DNA of 64,000 nucleotides from Cupriavidus sp. YR651 (GTDB lineage: Bacteria; Pseudomonadota; Gammaproteobacteria; Burkholderiales; Burkholderiaceae): assembly GCF_900101625.1 (NCBI RefSeq), contig NZ_FMYZ01000004.1, forward strand, positions 123,571 to 187,570. Direction: 5' to 3'. Of this stretch, positions 1 to 7,190 are shown in pieces. Position 1 is the stretch's first letter. Each line of letters starts with the position of its first letter. The notes below the pieces were generated by a model. That model had not been told where the DNA came from. It was given only the letters and a program-made list of their open reading frames with translations, and ran no database searches. A program made the position numbers and the translations under genes.

Positions 1-497
1 GTGGCCTCGAACGTCATTCGTGCCTTCTCGCGCCGTCTGCGCGCGAGTCGCTCCGCGCCGGCGCTCCGTTCGGCCTCACCGGCAAGCAAGGCGTGAATGT
101 CGGGGAGCGTGTAGATGGTGGCACGACTGCCCCAGGTACCGTCTGGAATCTCCGTCGGGAAGACCCAGACGCGCGATACGACCTCGTCGAACGGTCGGTT
201 CTCGGCGCGAGCCACCGCTTCCGTGATTGCCTTGACCAGCGCTCTACGCGACTCGTCGGTGTATTGCCCTTCGGGCGCCGACGGAATGATCCGGTAGCGC
301 GCTGCTTTCGAGCGTTCCCCACCGACGAATACCGCGGCAGGTCGATGGAGATTGAGAACAGATACGCCCTGTGCAATCGGATTGGCCGGATCGTACCCCT
401 CCGCTTTGATCAGAATGTCAGTCAATTCTTTGACCAGATGGGCTTCCGCCTCAGGGGTCAAGGCATCTTCCGGCCAGAGTGCGTCGATCATTGGCAT
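1..497 (-). CDS. Tautomerase-family protein, 3' end cut by window edge
   Basis: Reading leftwards from the ATG at 497, the frame stays open for 165 codons to the window edge, so the C-terminus is missing. The protein starts MPMIDALWPEDALTPEAEA, giving the N-terminal proline (Pro-1 after Met removal) used as the catalytic base by the 4-oxalocrotonate tautomerase superfamily. A second half with a similar beta-alpha-beta layout (RYRIIPSAPEGQYTDESRRA onward) suggests the fused two-repeat form of about 130-165 residues. A GGAG motif lies about eight bases upstream of the start. The substrate cannot be told; family members act on keto/enol acids or dehalogenate. The opposite-strand frames here look like shadows. 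Confidence 0.7.
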   Translation of the reverse strand, partial: MPMIDALWPEDALTPEAEAHLVKELTDILIKAEGYDPANPIAQGVSVLNLHRPAAVFVGGERSKAARYRIIPSAPEGQYTDESRRALVKAITEAVARAENRPFDEVVSRVWVFPTEIPDGTWGSRATIYTLPDIHALLAGEAERSAGAERLARRRREKARMTFEA

Positions 498-514
498 GGT
501 GCTGCTCCATTTCT

Positions 515-979
515 AAGGGTGTCGGCATTCGCTGCCGAGGGTCCGCAGCGCCGTTGGATCGTCAATCTAGGCTTCCCCGACCCGCTTGCGTACACCCGGA
601 ATGGACAAACAGTTTTGATCGCCAGGAACAAGTTCGGCTGGTGTGTCTGTGCACTTCGAGCGTGTCTGAATGCGGGGTCGATGTGTCCAGATGGTCTTTA
701 ACCGGAGTTCAGTTGTGCGCGCGGCCACTCGAGCCGATGTCGGGCAACGTCGGCGTCAGATACCAGAGCGCACTTATCGCCATATGGCGCCAAATGCAAA
801 CTCAGGGGCGGCTCGAGCAAAGCCACGCCCTCGCGTTACGCCTACTTTCGTATCGAGCTCCCTGGATCTTGTCGGTCGAATGGATCATCAACCGACCCAA
901 TCCGCGCGGAGACTAGTTCACAGCCCGCCCTGCCGAGGGGAGGCGCACGAATCTCAATCTCGGTAACGAAGCACCCATC
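515..979. other. Intergenic stretch, no gene seen
   Basis: About 465 bases between two divergently arranged genes. The frames open here have low-complexity, Arg/Ser/Cys-rich translations without family resemblance. The stretch presumably holds the promoters of both neighbours, but I could not point to convincing boxes. Confidence 0.5.
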
Positions 980-1714
980 ATGAGCAAGACCATCACGGCT
1001 ATCCTCGCAACCGGCATTCTTACGGCCCCGCTCATCTGCACTCTTGTTGGTCTTGCTATTGGTTTTGCGTTCGGCCGCAGGCGATCTCGCACGCTTGCAT
1101 TCGACCGCAGCCGGCCTCACACGCTTGCGTTCGGCCGCAGCCGATCTCACACGCTCTCATTTCAGAATCACGGAGAGGCACGACTTTCCCGCGAGATACG
1201 AACACACTTCATTGCGCCCAACTACCATCTGATGAATCACATCACCTTACAGGTGCAAGATGGTACGACTCAGGTTGACCACATCCTTGTTTCAAGGTTT
1301 GGTGTCTTCGTCATAGAAACCAAGGACTACAAGGGCTGGATCTTCGCCAATGGCAAACACGCGAAGTGGACTCAAGTCCTGTTCAAGTGGAAGTTTCAGT
1401 TTCAGAACCCGATTTTTCAGAATTTTCGGCACGTTCGAGCCGTTCAAGAGTTGCTCGATTTTCTTCCGGCCGATTGCATCAAGTCGGTTGTGGTTTTCAC
1501 CGGAGACGCAGAGTTCAAAACTGAAGTCCCTCCCGGAGTTTTTGGTCTCTCGGAGTTTGTCGATCACATCACCGAGCAGACCACCGAGATCATGTCTCTC
1601 AATCGTATGCAGTTTTGCGTTGGTCGCCTCGAGGCAGCACGCCTCGCAATAACCAATGAGACGGACGTTGAGCACGTTGAGAATCTGAAGCGGAAGCATG
1701 GGATTGCGGCCTAA
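980..1714 (+). CDS. NERD-domain membrane-anchored protein
   Basis: A 244-residue protein. One hydrophobic segment (about residues 8-31) is followed by a basic linker made of three near-identical 10-residue units (32-61), then a NERD (nuclease-related) domain from about residue 68. The PD-(D/E)XK-like signature is visible as D100 followed by E113-T-K115 in VDHILVSRFGVFVIETKDYK. NERD proteins are presumed nucleic-acid processing or binding enzymes, and the biological role is unknown. Base composition is clearly lower in GC than the rest of the window, suggesting transfer. No strong ribosome-binding site precedes the ATG. Confident on the domain, not on function. Confidence 0.8.
   Translation: MSKTITAILATGILTAPLICTLVGLAIGFAFGRRRSRTLAFDRSRPHTLAFGRSRSHTLSFQNHGEARLSREIRTHFIAPNYHLMNHITLQVQDGTTQVDHILVSRFGVFVIETKDYKGWIFANGKHAKWTQVLFKWKFQFQNPIFQNFRHVRAVQELLDFLPADCIKSVVVFTGDAEFKTEVPPGVFGLSEFVDHITEQTTEIMSLNRMQFCVGRLEAARLAITNETDVEHVENLKRKHGIAA
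1070..1159 (+). repeat. 3 x 30-bp in-frame tandem repeat
   Basis: Three consecutive 30-base units (1070-1099, 1100-1129, 1130-1159), each starting ttcg(g/a)ccgcag and encoding a ten-residue unit of the form F-(G/D)-R-x-R-x-x-T-L-(A/S). They sit between the membrane segment and the NERD domain, so copy number changes would lengthen the linker in multiples of ten residues without a frameshift. Confidence 0.9.
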
Positions 1715-1992
1715 CCCGTAAGCCCCTTGGCAGTAGACATCCACGCGCCCATGAGATCTGGCACGCCAGACCTCGCACCTCTTTGTGCTACGAAGGTTCT
1801 AGAGCAGTCCTCGCGTTGCCCACTACGGACGACCGCCTTCGGCAAGGCGGAATGACCGACCGCTTCTGGCCGGTAGCTGCGTACCGCATTTGCGGGCAGC
1901 GATGCCTGGCAATTTTCGTCCCGCCTCGCCAGGCCCGGGGCGGGACTGAATTGGGGCACTGCTGCATCGACCGGTTGAATCGGCAGTCGAAT

Positions 1993-2949
1993 TCAGTCGC
2001 CACCCACACGCTGACGAGAGGTCATCCGCTGCCTGAATCCGCTTGGGTCCACACCATGCTGTTTGTGGAACGCTTGTGAGAAATTGCTGCGGCTGGAAAA
2101 ACCAACGGCGCGCGCTACCTGGGAGATTTGCAGGGTTGTGGTCGCCAGCAGCTCCGCGGCCTTGTGCAGCCGAACCGCTCGCAACATGGCCATGGGCGTC
2201 TGGCCGAACGCTCGTTCGAAGTGCGAAGCGAACGCTGAACGGCTCATACCGGCCAGGTCGGCCAATCGTTGCACTGACAGCGGCGCATCGGGATGTTCGA
2301 AGAGCTTCTCCAATGCAAGAAGCAGGCGGGGATCTGCAACGGCCGCCGTCCACGACAGCTCCGCGTCATTGCCCTCCACCTGGCGCCGCAGCAGCATGAC
2401 CAGACATTGTTTGAGCAACGCCTCGATCAGAACCCTCGAGCCCAATCCGGGCTGTGCGGATTCCGCCAACAGCATGACGAACTGGTCTTTCAACCCTGCG
2501 GGCCCGTCGAATCGCGTCACGATGGGACGCCGCAGCATCCTGAAGGGGTCGGCGGTACTGGTCGCAAAGCGCAGCTCGCCACACGCCATCTCGACGCCTA
2601 CTGCTGCCTCGCCCACCTTCACTGTCGGCGCCGTTTCGCGCGCGGACCACGAGCCAAGCCTTGCCCGATCCACCGAAACGGTCGGCAATTCGAGCGCGCA
2701 CTCCAGCCGGTAGGAAACGCCCGGCGGCATGAGGACGAAGCTGTGCGGTTGTAGTGCGATGCGGTGGCCATTGCCTGCGTCGAGCGTCCCGCGACCGTCC
2801 AGGCAATAGTGGAGGCTGGCCGTTTCACACGCGTCGAACCGCACGCTCCAGCCATCGCGAATGTCGCACCGTGTGATGTGCGTGACACCAATGTCGAGTG
2901 TGGCAAGGAAATGCTCGAGCACACGATGTGCAGAAGGGGAGGTTGTCAT
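1993..2949 (-). CDS. AraC-family regulator with Cupin_6 N-domain, RclR-like
   Basis: A 318-residue regulator. The N-terminal half is a cupin-like sensor domain of the type found in RclR-like AraC proteins (LHYCLDGRGTLDAGNGHRIA, then LMPPGVSYRL). The C-terminal ~100 residues carry two helix-turn-helix units (LSVQRLADLAGMSRSAFASH; ISQVARAVGFSSRSNFSQAF). The frame opens further upstream to 3387, but that extension overlaps the divergent AhpD-like gene; MTTSPSAHR at 2949 is the sensible start. C28 falls where E. coli RclR has its redox-active Cys21 by my own alignment from memory. It is divergent from the AhpD-like gene (90-base gap), which it probably controls. Confidence 0.85.
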   Translation of the reverse strand: MTTSPSAHRVLEHFLATLDIGVTHITRCDIRDGWSVRFDACETASLHYCLDGRGTLDAGNGHRIALQPHSFVLMPPGVSYRLECALELPTVSVDRARLGSWSARETAPTVKVGEAAVGVEMACGELRFATSTADPFRMLRRPIVTRFDGPAGLKDQFVMLLAESAQPGLGSRVLIEALLKQCLVMLLRRQVEGNDAELSWTAAVADPRLLLALEKLFEHPDAPLSVQRLADLAGMSRSAFASHFERAFGQTPMAMLRAVRLHKAAELLATTTLQISQVARAVGFSSRSNFSQAFHKQHGVDPSGFRQRMTSRQRVGGD

Positions 2950-3039
2950 TCTTGGACGAATTGAAACCAAACTAAGACCATCTGGAACCTTGCCATTCCT
3001 ATCATAGCGACTCCAATCCCAATCCTGATGGAGGTTCCC

Positions 3040-3345
3040 ATGTTCGATATGAAGGATCTCGCCCGTTTGAAGAAGCTGGACGAAAACGCCCCTGAAGCGA
3101 TGAAAAGCTTCCGTGCATTCGATCACGCAGCGTTCGTCGATGGCGCACTTTCTGCACAGCAGAAGCAAATTATTGCGGTCGCAGTGGCGCTGACCACGCA
3201 GTGCCCATACTGCATCGCCCTGCATACCGAGGCGGCCCGCGATGCCGGCGCCACCAATGAGCAACTGGCGGAAGCCGCACTTGTGGCGGCGGCAATCCGG
3301 GCGGGCGGTGCCGTAACGCATGCCACGCACCTGTTCCGCGACTGA
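3040..3345 (+). CDS. Carboxymuconolactone decarboxylase/AhpD-like protein
   Basis: A 101-residue one-domain member of the carboxymuconolactone decarboxylase/AhpD superfamily. The hallmark C-x-x-C with a downstream histidine is present (TTQCPYCIALHTEAARDAGA), typical of alkylhydroperoxidase-type thiol peroxidases rather than true decarboxylases, which lack the cysteine pair. The start at 3040 is chosen because GGAGG sits six bases upstream; the ATG at 3028 overlaps that site. It probably reduces peroxides or chlorinated/oxidised thiols. Divergent from the AraC gene, with the DUF417 gene 242 bases downstream on the same strand. Confidence 0.85.
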   Translation: MFDMKDLARLKKLDENAPEAMKSFRAFDHAAFVDGALSAQQKQIIAVAVALTTQCPYCIALHTEAARDAGATNEQLAEAALVAAAIRAGGAVTHATHLFRD

Positions 3346-3587
3346 ACGCCGCTCAAAGCGTCTTTCCGCTTGGGGATAGTCCCGCATTCCATGGGGCGAC
3401 TCCTATCGCTAAGGGACGCGCCTGATACGTCTATGGAAGATGGAATTTTCCGAATCACCGGCTCTGGCAGAGCTGGAACCGGCCGCGGCGGAATGCGCTG
3501 ATGCGTATCGTCGCAATGACAGACAAGGAGGTCTGCGCCACCAGGGCGTGCTCCTCCACCACACACCACATCTGTTGAGGAGTAAAC

Positions 3588-4079
3588 ATGCTGCCCATCA
3601 CCTCCGTTACAACATCGCGGACCAACCAAGCCATCCACAATACCGACGCGTTGCTGCGCTGGTCCCTGGTCATTGTCTTTCTCTGGTTCGGCGGGATGAA
3701 GTTCACCGGCTACGAAGCGCAGGGTATTGCGCCGTTCATTGAAAATAGCCCCTTCATGAGTTGGCTCATCGATGCATTCGGTGTTCGTGGAGCCAGCGGT
3801 GTCATTGGCGTGCTGGAACTGTCCACCGCAGTGACGCTGGCCGTCGGTGCATTCCATCGAGGCGTGTCGATGCTTGGTGCAGCCATGTCATGCGCGACGT
3901 ACGCCATCACGCTCACGTTCTTTGTCACCACCCCCGGCGTGGCCGAGCCGACTGCAGGCGGGTTCCCGGCGATCTCCGCACCGATCGGTCAGTTCCTGCT
4001 GAAGGATCTCGTGCTGTTGGCTGCGTCCGCTTCTCTGCTGCGCTCAGCGCTGGCGCGTTGGCAAGCGGCGCGTTCCTGA
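3588..4079 (+). CDS. DUF417 (YkgB/RclC-like) inner membrane protein
   Basis: A 163-residue membrane protein with about four hydrophobic segments and the DUF417 signature LLRWSLVIVFLWFGGMKFTG plus the E-x-x-G-I-x-P motif near residue 45. E. coli RclC belongs to this family and is part of the reactive-chlorine response; the biochemical role is unknown. A strong GAGGAG site stands just before the ATG. Position after an RclR-like regulator and a thiol peroxidase supports an oxidative-stress role here. No RclA-type flavoprotein is present in the window. Confidence 0.85.
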   Translation: MLPITSVTTSRTNQAIHNTDALLRWSLVIVFLWFGGMKFTGYEAQGIAPFIENSPFMSWLIDAFGVRGASGVIGVLELSTAVTLAVGAFHRGVSMLGAAMSCATYAITLTFFVTTPGVAEPTAGGFPAISAPIGQFLLKDLVLLAASASLLRSALARWQAARS

Positions 4080-4468
4080 TTTCACCGGCACACCAAAGTT
4101 GCGAGTTGGCTGTCGCTTCCCGACCCTAAGCCGACGGTCGAATCTGCAGGGCTAAGTTGCCGTTCGAAGAACTGTTTGAGAACTCGATTGAACGACCGCT
4201 GGTGGCCGGCAACCGCCATTACCAAATTTCGAGCGAACGGCAGGGAATCCGCCGACTTAGCTGTCCACCGGTGCAGCGGCCCCGCCACGCCGACAGTCAA
4301 TGATCCCGGCCGCCAAGGGCGGTGGACCAGGCGCCGTTACTCCCCTTGGTGGAAGGCAAACCGATCTTCTAGCATAGATACGCTGGCCAGGAGACCGACA
4401 AGGCAGGGACGCCTGATATGACGGTTGCGAGTCAAGTGACGGTTCCGAAGCTTCAGGAGGTAATGGAT
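4080..4468. other. Intergenic stretch, no gene seen
   Basis: Nearly 390 bases with no convincing frame. The right end carries AGGAGG at 4455-4460, the ribosome-binding site of the following small gene. No promoter boxes or repeats stand out. Confidence 0.4.
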
Positions 4469-4771
4469 ATGTCTGCCACAAGGATTGAGATGTGCGACCA
4501 CGATGGCGACGGGGTATTGACCATTCGGGATGACGGCGCCGCATTTTCAGGCGTTGCGCTGGAGCTTTCGAATCTCTTCGGTGAAGACGTGGTCGCCGAT
4601 ATTGACAAGCACCAGTTGCTCGAATGGTGCGAGACGGTTGCCGCCCACCTTCGCAACCAGGGCGTTACGCCAAGCGAGTGCGCTCCGGAGGGCTACGTCA
4701 ACAAGACGAGTCAAAGCCGGACGAAAGAGCAGCCTGGCGTCGAGGATCTCGTGCAGTCGGCGTCATCCTGA
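4469..4771 (+). CDS. Small protein with a single EF-hand-like loop
   Basis: A 100-residue soluble protein I do not recognise. Residues 10-21 (DHDGDGVLTIRD) fit a calcium-binding EF-hand loop: Asp at positions 1, 3 and 5, Gly at 6, Leu at 8, Thr at 9, Asp at 12. Only one loop is visible, and the flanking helices are less clear, so calcium binding is an inference. The start at 4469 is picked because AGGAGG lies eight bases upstream; the ATG at 4463 is only two bases from it. It stands alone between the DUF417 gene and the convergent phenol regulator and is closed by a strong terminator. Confidence 0.65.
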   Translation: MSATRIEMCDHDGDGVLTIRDDGAAFSGVALELSNLFGEDVVADIDKHQLLEWCETVAAHLRNQGVTPSECAPEGYVNKTSQSRTKEQPGVEDLVQSASS

Positions 4772-4791
4772 CTCTGACGAACCCGAGATCG

Positions 4792-4821
4792 AGACGCTCT
4801 GCTGGCGACAGAGCGTCTTTT
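4792..4821 (+). terminator. Rho-independent terminator
   Basis: A perfect 10-bp stem (AGACGCTCTG with CAGAGCGTCT) around a 7-base loop, followed by TTT, 20 bases after the stop of the EF-hand-like gene. No T-run exists on the other strand, so it serves the rightward gene. Confidence 0.9.
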
Positions 4822-4887
4822 CGCTGGCGCATTGCTTTCTGATCCCATCAGCCAGCGATTCCCGCCTATCTGGCGGCGTGCCCTGCC

Positions 4888-6513
4888 TTATTTCTTCAAC
4901 CGATACGCCAACTGAGGCCGGGTGATTCCCAGCATCCGCGCCGCGGACGACAGGTTGCCGCGCGTCGTATCGATGGCCAGCTGCATCAGCCTGGCCTCGA
5001 TCTGCGCCAGCGATACCTGCTGGTCCAGCAGCTTCTGCAACAGGGCATCGGCATCTTCCGGCGGCTCGGCCATGCCTGCCTGCTGGCTGGCGAACAGGTG
5101 GGAAGTATCGATCAGCCCCGCCGCGGGGGCGAGCAGTACGCCACGTTCGATCATGTTCTCCAGTTCGCGGATATTGCCCGGCCACTGGTACTGCATCAGC
5201 GCATTGCGCGCCCGCTGGCTCAGGCCGCGTACCTGCTTCTGGTAGCGCGCATTGAATCGTTGGATGAAGGCCTGCGCCAGTTCGGGAATGTCATCGCGGC
5301 GATCACGCAAGGCCGGGATGCTGACAGGGTAGGTGCTGATGCGGTAGAACAGGTCGGCGCGGAACTGGGTCTGCCGGATCGCCTGGGCCAGGTTGACGTT
5401 GGTGGCCGCGATCAGGCGCACATCGACCTTGCGTGTCTCGACACCGCCCAGCCGCTCGACCTCGGCGTTTTGCAGCACGCGCAGCAGCTTGACCTGCGCC
5501 GACAGCGGCAGGTCGCCGATTTCGTCGAGAAACAGCGTGCCGCCGTGGGCCCGCTCGAAGCGCCCGGGGCGCGACTGTTGGGCGCCGGTGTAGGCGCCTT
5601 TCTCCACGCCGAATAGCTCCGATTCAATCAGCTCGTGCGGGATCGCGGCGCAGTTCACCGCAATGAACGGCTGCTCGCTGCGCGGGCCGTGGTCGTGCAG
5701 CCAGCGGGCGAACATCTCCTTGCCGGCGCCGGTCTCCCCGGTCAGCAGTACGGTGATGTGGCTGTCGGCTGCGGCGGACAGCAGGTTGAAGGCCTCGCGG
5801 AACGCGGGCGACTGTCCGATCAGGTTGCCCTGGTTGGCGCCGCACAGCGTCTCGCGCAACGTGCTGACTTCCTGCTGCAGGGTCAGCAGGTCGCTGATGA
5901 CCGAATCGGGTTCGAAGTACTTCAGGTAGTCCGGATCGTCCCACGCTTCGGCCGGCTTGCCGACGATGCGGCACAGCGAGTCCAGCCGCCGCTGGCATTC
6001 GGTTTCCTTGTAGATGACGAGGCGGTCCATGAAGGTGCTGCTGTAGCCCGATGCATAGCCCAGCTGCACCCAGCAGCCGCCTTCCTCGCGGCTGAGCGCT
6101 TCGTTGTAGGGCGCTTCGCCTTCCCACGAATCCTGCCAGAGAAACTCGCCGTAGAAGTGGCCGGTGTCGCGGTCGATCTCCAGGCGCACCGGGTCGACCC
6201 GTGTCACGCCTTCGAGCATGTGCAGCTGCGGGCCCAGCAGGAAGGCATCGTTGGGCGAGCTCGCCAGTTCCTCCTTGCGCTCGCGCTTGACCATCTCGGC
6301 ATCGCGCATGCCCTGCGCGTAGCCCATCCGGATCAGGAGGCCCTTGCCGCGCTCCAGCCCCAACGTGTCCAGGATCTCCTTGCGCAGATAGCTCAGTGCC
6401 TCGGTATGCATCAGCACCATGCGGGATTCCCCGAGCCGGATTTGTGCGGCCTTGGGGTCGATTGTCAGCAGCGAAGCCAGGTCGAACGGCGGCTGCTTGG
6501 GGGGCGCGGTCAT
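4888..6513 (-). CDS. poxR: Sigma-54-dependent phenol-responsive activator, DmpR/PoxR/MopR family
   Basis: A 541-residue activator of the XylR/DmpR class. Residues 1-210 form the effector-sensing (XylR_N plus V4R) domain. By spacing, the residues described for MopR are all kept with an offset of eight: H98 and W126 (phenol contacts), C147, E170, C173 and C181 (zinc site). The AAA+ domain has Walker A GETGAGKE (259-266), a GAYTGA sigma-54 contact loop and GGTLFLDEIGDL. A Fis-type helix-turn-helix ends the protein (NLSSAARMLGITRPQLAYRL). MTAPPK at 6513 is preferred because GGAGG then sits six bases upstream. Divergent from the phenol hydroxylase operon, whose activator sites lie in the shared intergenic region. 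Confidence 0.95.
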   Translation of the reverse strand: MTAPPKQPPFDLASLLTIDPKAAQIRLGESRMVLMHTEALSYLRKEILDTLGLERGKGLLIRMGYAQGMRDAEMVKRERKEELASSPNDAFLLGPQLHMLEGVTRVDPVRLEIDRDTGHFYGEFLWQDSWEGEAPYNEALSREEGGCWVQLGYASGYSSTFMDRLVIYKETECQRRLDSLCRIVGKPAEAWDDPDYLKYFEPDSVISDLLTLQQEVSTLRETLCGANQGNLIGQSPAFREAFNLLSAAADSHITVLLTGETGAGKEMFARWLHDHGPRSEQPFIAVNCAAIPHELIESELFGVEKGAYTGAQQSRPGRFERAHGGTLFLDEIGDLPLSAQVKLLRVLQNAEVERLGGVETRKVDVRLIAATNVNLAQAIRQTQFRADLFYRISTYPVSIPALRDRRDDIPELAQAFIQRFNARYQKQVRGLSQRARNALMQYQWPGNIRELENMIERGVLLAPAAGLIDTSHLFASQQAGMAEPPEDADALLQKLLDQQVSLAQIEARLMQLAIDTTRGNLSSAARMLGITRPQLAYRLKK

Positions 6514-6663
6514 CTCCATCCTCCAGATTACCTGTGGGCGTGGATCGATCCAGAGGGGAGTCGTCCTGCCGCGTTTTGCTCGTAGCCTACACGCCGGTTC
6601 AAGGGCCACGCAAGCACGCGTCGCGTGCCGCGCAAGGCATGGTGCGCCGCAATAGCGGCGGAT

Positions 6664-6711
6664 TTGATCATTTGGTGAAAACCGGCTTCCTCACCTCATC
6701 AAATCGTCAAG
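6664..6711 (+). promoter_or_regulatory. Pair of activator (UAS) sites for the phenol operon
   Basis: Two degenerate copies of the XylR/DmpR-type palindrome TTGATCA-N2-TGATCAA: TTGATCATTTGGTGAA at 6664-6679 and CTCATCAAATCGTCAAG at 6695-6711. Their centres are about 31-32 bases apart, three helical turns, and lie roughly 100 and 130 bases upstream of the expected transcription start. Geometry matches known enhancer sites of this regulator family. Confidence 0.75.
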
Positions 6712-6777
6712 CGACCAACGCTTGAAAACCCGTGCCGATTTCTCCCCAGCCCTTGTGGCGCATGGTTTCGCGGCCGA

Positions 6778-6793
6778 TGGCACGGCTCTCGCT
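6778..6793 (+). promoter_or_regulatory. Sigma-54 (-24/-12) promoter of the phenol hydroxylase operon
   Basis: TGGCACGGCTCTCGCT matches the -24/-12 consensus TGGCACG-N4-TTGCW with one mismatch; the GG at 6779-6780 and GC at 6791-6792 have the required spacing. Transcription should start near 6804, about 50 bases before the first gene. Confidence 0.8.
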
Positions 6794-6854
6794 ATATATC
6801 CCTCCACCAAAAACAGCGCACGCCAGCCGGTGTGCAGCGCAACAGGGGCGAGAC

Positions 6855-7097
6855 ATGACCACTCCGATGATCCCTTCCACCACGCCGGGCCGCCGCTATG
6901 TGCGGGTGACCGCGCGCGACCAGCACTGGGTCGAGTTCGAGTTCTCGCTCGGCGACCCGGCGCTCTATGTGGAGCTGGTCATGCGCCCCGACCAGTTCGC
7001 CGCGTTCTGCGCGACGCAGGGCGCCACCGCGGTGTCGCGTCAGGTCGGGCAGGCGCTCGAGCAGGAACGCGGCAAATGGAGCGAGACCGTGGCCTGA
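6855..7097 (+). CDS. dmpK: Phenol hydroxylase assembly protein, DmpK type
   Basis: An 80-residue protein, first gene of the operon, matching the DmpK/PoxA family (RRYVRVTARDQHWVEFEFSL, then MRPDQFAAFC). DmpK is not part of the active enzyme; it helps build or activate the oxygenase, probably in iron loading. The start at 6855 follows an AGGGG ribosome-binding site. The next gene begins 93 bases later after a small repeat-rich spacer. Confidence 0.9.
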   Translation: MTTPMIPSTTPGRRYVRVTARDQHWVEFEFSLGDPALYVELVMRPDQFAAFCATQGATAVSRQVGQALEQERGKWSETVA

Positions 7098-7136
7098 GGC
7101 CGCTACGACGCGCACAGACAGCAGCCAGGCACCAGA

Positions 7137-7169
7137 CAGACACCAGCCAGACACCACAAGCAGACACCA
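7137..7169 (+). repeat. Three copies of CAGACACCA in the dmpK-dmpL spacer
   Basis: The nonamer CAGACACCA occurs at 7137-7145, 7148-7156 and 7161-7169 in the 93-base gap between two operon genes, the longest gap inside the hydroxylase operon. No secondary-structure role is evident. Confidence 0.6.
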
Positions 7170-7190
7170 GGGAGACAGGAGCAAGCCACC

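Noticed and set aside
93-701. A 202-codon plus-strand frame at the left end
   Set aside because: The opposite strand gives a tautomerase-family protein with a ribosome-binding site; this frame shows no family pattern.
1715-1992. Fragment resembling scattered intergenic sequence (gaccgcttctggccggtagc)
   Set aside because: Looks like decayed sequence seen between genes in such genomes; no frame, repeat pair or mobile-element end could be supported.
2950-3387. 146-codon N-terminal extension of the AraC gene
   Set aside because: It overlaps the AhpD-like gene on the other strand, has no conserved content, and the cupin domain starts properly at MTTSPSAHR.
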